22,549 nucleotides of DNA from Phaeoceros laevis (taxonomy: Eukaryota > Anthocerotophyta > Anthocerotopsida > Notothyladales), in NCBI GenBank assembly GCA_049999765.1, contig JBNGIQ010006006.1, forward strand, positions 1-22,549. Reading direction: 5' to 3'. Under the pieces are notes generated by a model. It saw only the letters and a program-made list of their open reading frames with translations, made no database searches and was not told where the DNA came from. The first letter of the stretch is position 1. The number at the start of each line of letters is the position of its first letter. A program made the position numbers and the translations under genes. Shown in pieces: positions 19,903 to 22,549 of this stretch.

Positions 19903-21501
19903 CTAGAAATACTCCAGCCATCTTGCCTGCTTCCGTGACAAAGATGGCTGCGTTTGGAGATAGGTTAATGGGCTATGATCTGTTTGCAAAGTAAAAGGCA
20001 CACCTTCCAAGAAACACCTCCAGTGTTTGATGGCCAACACCTGCACTAGTGTCTCCTTTTCCGATGTAGTCCAGTTCACTTCCGGTCCTTTTAACTTCCT
20101 CGAGAAATAGGCGATGGGTTGTAGCCCCTGTCCATGGTCCTGCTGTAACACTGCTCCAACAGCCACGTCGGAGGCATGAGCTGTGACAACAAACGGCTTT
20201 TCCATATCTGGATAAATCAAAATAGGAGTGGAAATCAAAGACTTCTTCAAAGCACTGAACGCCTTCTGTTGCTCTTGCTCCCAGACCCAGGCTGCTGTTT
20301 GCTGTAGCAGCCTGGTTAGAGGTGATGCCAATTCAGAGAAGTGAGGCACAAACCTTCGATAATAAAAGGCAAAGCCTAGAAATGATTGTACTTCCTTCAC
20401 AGTCTTCGGCTGGGGCCAGTCTTTGACTATCTGCACCTTTGCTGGGTCTACTCTAATCCCATCTGCATCTATCACATGCCCCAAATACTCTAACAAGGTT
20501 CGCAAGAATTCACACTTACTGATCTGCACATATAGTTGGTTTGCCCTGAGCTTCTCCAACGTTTGTCGTAGTCTGCAGAGATGCTCTTCCCTGATGGAGC
20601 TATAAATTAGTATATTATCTAAATAGACTAGCACTCCCTTCATCAGCATGTCTCCAAAAACCGCATTCATCAATCCTTGGAATGTTGCAGGTGCGTTAGT
20701 CATACCAAAGGACATGACTAACCATTCATAATGCCCGAATCGAGAGTTAAATGCTATCTTTTCGATGTCCTGCTCTGCAACTTGTATCTGGTGGTAGCCT
20801 GCGGCCAGATCCAGCTTGGTAAAAAGACATGCCTCTGTCAGACTCTCTAATAACTCATCTATGCGCGGAATTCGAAAGGAGCTGCGTTTTGTGATCATAT
20901 TCAAACCTCTGTAGTCTACACACATTCGAAGTCCACTATTTTTTTTCCGAACAAACAATATGGGAGCTCCAAATGGCGATTTGGAGGGCCGAATCAGTCC
21001 CTTCTCTAGTAGCTCCTCAATCTGCCTGCGGGCCTCCAACAATTCCAGTGGAGACATTCTGAATGAGGGTCTGTTAGGAATTTTATGTTCTCCTGGAAGC
21101 AATTCAATACAGTGATCAACAGCCCTTTCTGGAGGTAACCCCGGGGGTAGCCCTTTTACTACGACATCTTGAAATTCCCGCAGTATATCTTGGATGTCTG
21201 GGTCAGGATGCTGTACCAGATCTTCTTCCTGCTGAAGCCCACACACAACTTTCGCTGTTGGTTTCTCTCTTATTACAAATAGCAGCGACTCTGCTCCTGG
21301 ACTAGCTGCATCCCGACTAATGCAAGCTTCACTTACAACATGGATTTGTGGAGCCTTCACCCGCCCTTCATCGAGGCTCCTGCCCTCTGCCCTAAGTCGT
21401 TCTCCTACAACACGCAGCAATCTGCCCTTCCAGTTTAAAGTTAGTTCCTTGCTTTTCCAAGTAATGGCTGGCTGCAAATCTTCCAGCCAGGGCATTCCCA
21501 A
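19903..21501 (-). pseudogene. Chromovirus reverse transcriptase and RNase H
   Basis: An uninterrupted frame of 532 codons begins inside the protease tail. RT landmarks: GLIRPSKSPFGAPILFV, CVDYRGLNMIT, KLDLAAGYHQI, SFGMTNAPATFQ. The catalytic box reads VYLDNILIY, so the second aspartate of YLDD is asparagine (codon 20614-20616), which should abolish polymerisation. RNase H follows, with VVTAHASDVAVGAVL in place of the usual TDASD, so its first catalytic aspartate is histidine; TDHSPLTYL is present. The frame ends at TAG 19903-19905, where glutamine would fit, and the same frame continues beyond. Despite its length it is not expected to give active enzyme. Confidence 0.9.
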
Positions 21502-22549
21502 AATGGCGTCATACCATTTCCTAGATCAGTCACGGTAAATTGCAACTTCTCAGCGTACCTTCCAATCCTCATGAATACGTTCTTACTCAGCCAGGATGCT
21601 TGGGGACTACTGCTCCCATCCGCCAGCGCAATGTTGCTACCTCTGCGTGGTCGACAAGCGATGTTTAGTGGCAAATGTGCGAGACATAAAATTGGACGAG
21701 GCCCCACAATCTATTAGGATTCGACAGGGCTGCTTATCCAATTTGCCCACCACTGTGAACAACTGCCTCACTCTTGGTGCATGTATTCCCTCTTGGCTAG
21801 CGCTCCGTAGGCAACATGTCACCCCAGCCCGGCTGCCTAGGCCTGCTGGGGTTGGTCGTTTCCCTGTTCTTCCTCGACATTGTTGATTCACCTGGCAGGT
21901 CCTCCCGGCGCAGGTCTCCCTCTCCCTCTCCCTCTCCCAGCGTTTGCGCCTCTAGGGCAGGCTTCAGCTCCATCGGGTCGGGTCCATTGTCAGCAGCTGG
22001 CCTCACGCCCCCTCTGGGGTGCCAGTATCTTCTGTCAAACGTGGCATCCATCCTCTCCACCACGGTCATGGCCTCTTCCAACGTGCGGCAGTTTCTGAAT
22101 CTGACCTCCTGCTACGCCTTTGGCTTCAACCCCTCCATATAGCGATCAAGCTTCTCGTCCTCCAGCATCCCAGGGATGCTCAGAATGATTCTTAAAAATT
22201 GCTCCGAATAAGCCGCCGCACTACCAGTCTGCACCAGCTGCTTGAGGCGCGCCCTCGCCACCGTCCTTCCTTCGATTGGCACAAACTGTGCATGGAGGCC
22301 CTGCAAAAAGGTAGATAGGTTGGAAACGGGAGTAGTTCGCCCCGCATCACGGCGTCCTCCCGTTGGAGCCACCAGAGCAGCGCTCAATCCTTCAGGTAGG
22401 TGGACGCAAAACTAACGTGGTACTCTTCCGGAATCCCCTGCAAAAGGACATACTGACATAATTTGTAGGACCACTGTTCCACTACTGTCGCATCCCGCCT
22501 ATCATTAAAGAAATCAGGCTTAGGAATTTTGAAAGGAGTAATCCTGCTC
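21502..22549 (-). pseudogene. Chromovirus gag and protease, partial and frameshifted
   Basis: Gag enters from the right edge with PKPDFFNDRRDATVVEQW. A small indel near 22385 shifts the frame. The retrotransposon gag core continues (about 22112-22370) with QLVQTGSAAAYSEQF and DRYMEGLKPKA, is stopped by TAG at 22109-22111, then goes on in the same frame to 21797. The usual CCHC zinc knuckle is not recognisable. The protease appears in the next frame with ILIDCGASSNF (about 21700-21732): the catalytic aspartate is kept, but the residue after it is Cys where Ser or Thr is usual. Further frame changes near 21650 and 21515 link it to the pol frame at DAILGMPWLEDL. Confidence 0.8.
21916..21939 (-). 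repeat. Hexamer repeat TCTCCC x4 within gag
   Basis: Four perfect copies of TCTCCC on the plus strand. In the gag frame on the minus strand they encode alternating Gly and Glu (GEGEGEG). This is a microsatellite that expands or contracts without shifting the frame. Confidence 0.9.

Larger units (their letters stand above)
18142..22549 (-). mobile_element. Chromovirus (Ty3/gypsy with chromodomain), 5' end outside window
   Basis: A long Ty3/gypsy element read right to left: gag, protease, reverse transcriptase, RNase H, integrase, chromodomain, LTR. Its 5' LTR and gag start lie beyond 22549. It is better preserved than the other elements: one frame covers 21501 to about 18480 with only three stops. 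The end of its protein (PPTRPPPVWEGDEPEFEVE, later GFEDEAS) resembles the plus-strand fragment at 11456-11892, so the two belong to related chromovirus families, yet their LTRs differ. It is inactive: there are stops, frameshifts and substitutions in the RT and RNase H active sites. Confidence 0.88.

Overview
This looks like nuclear DNA of a land plant or close streptophyte relative. A multi-exon GT-AG gene for a plant-type ABCB auxin-class transporter lies beside plant-style retrotransposon wreckage: an L1-type LINE, chromodomain Ty3/gypsy elements and a tRNA-iMet primer-binding site. Introns are short (92-405 bp). The species cannot be named; a spore-bearing plant fits, at low confidence. 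Two N runs (100 and 400 bases) are assembly gaps.

Layout. (1) 1-851: non-coding 3' flank with a 20-bp tandem repeat. (2) 852-6439, minus: an intact 11-exon ABCB19/ABCB1-like full transporter. I reconstructed it exon by exon: every junction is GT-AG and the joined frame stays open for 1276 codons. It is the only gene here that looks functional. (3) About 6867-10308, plus: a decayed, 5'-truncated LINE starting about 0.4 kb upstream of the ABCB start codon. (4) About 10309-12117, plus: an LTR with a primer-binding site, a gap, then an integrase C-terminus with chromodomain and a second, unrelated LTR, so this block is composite. (5) About 12118-16826, plus: a decayed Ty3/gypsy element in the order gag tail - aspartic protease - C5 cytosine DNA methyltransferase - reverse transcriptase - RNase H - integrase zinc finger. 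(6) 16827-18105, plus: AT-rich LTR-like DNA, a leader and a gag N-terminus, perhaps from a second copy of the same family. (7) About 18110-22549, minus: a palindrome, an LTR and a long chromovirus (gag-PR-RT-RH-IN-chromodomain) that runs off the right edge.

The most interesting object is the retrotransposon-borne DNA methyltransferase at about 13690-14760. Motifs I, IV, VI, VIII, IX and X appear in order between protease and reverse transcriptase, and motif X is in one open frame with the reverse transcriptase. The methyltransferase is therefore part of the element's polyprotein and not a chance neighbour. Capture of cytosine methyltransferases by LTR retrotransposons has, as I recall it, been reported in dinoflagellates and in the streptophyte alga Klebsormidium. 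A copy in an apparent plant genome may be a new lineage. This copy is dead: most of its in-frame stops are TAG, as expected if CAG codons decayed by deamination of methylated cytosine.
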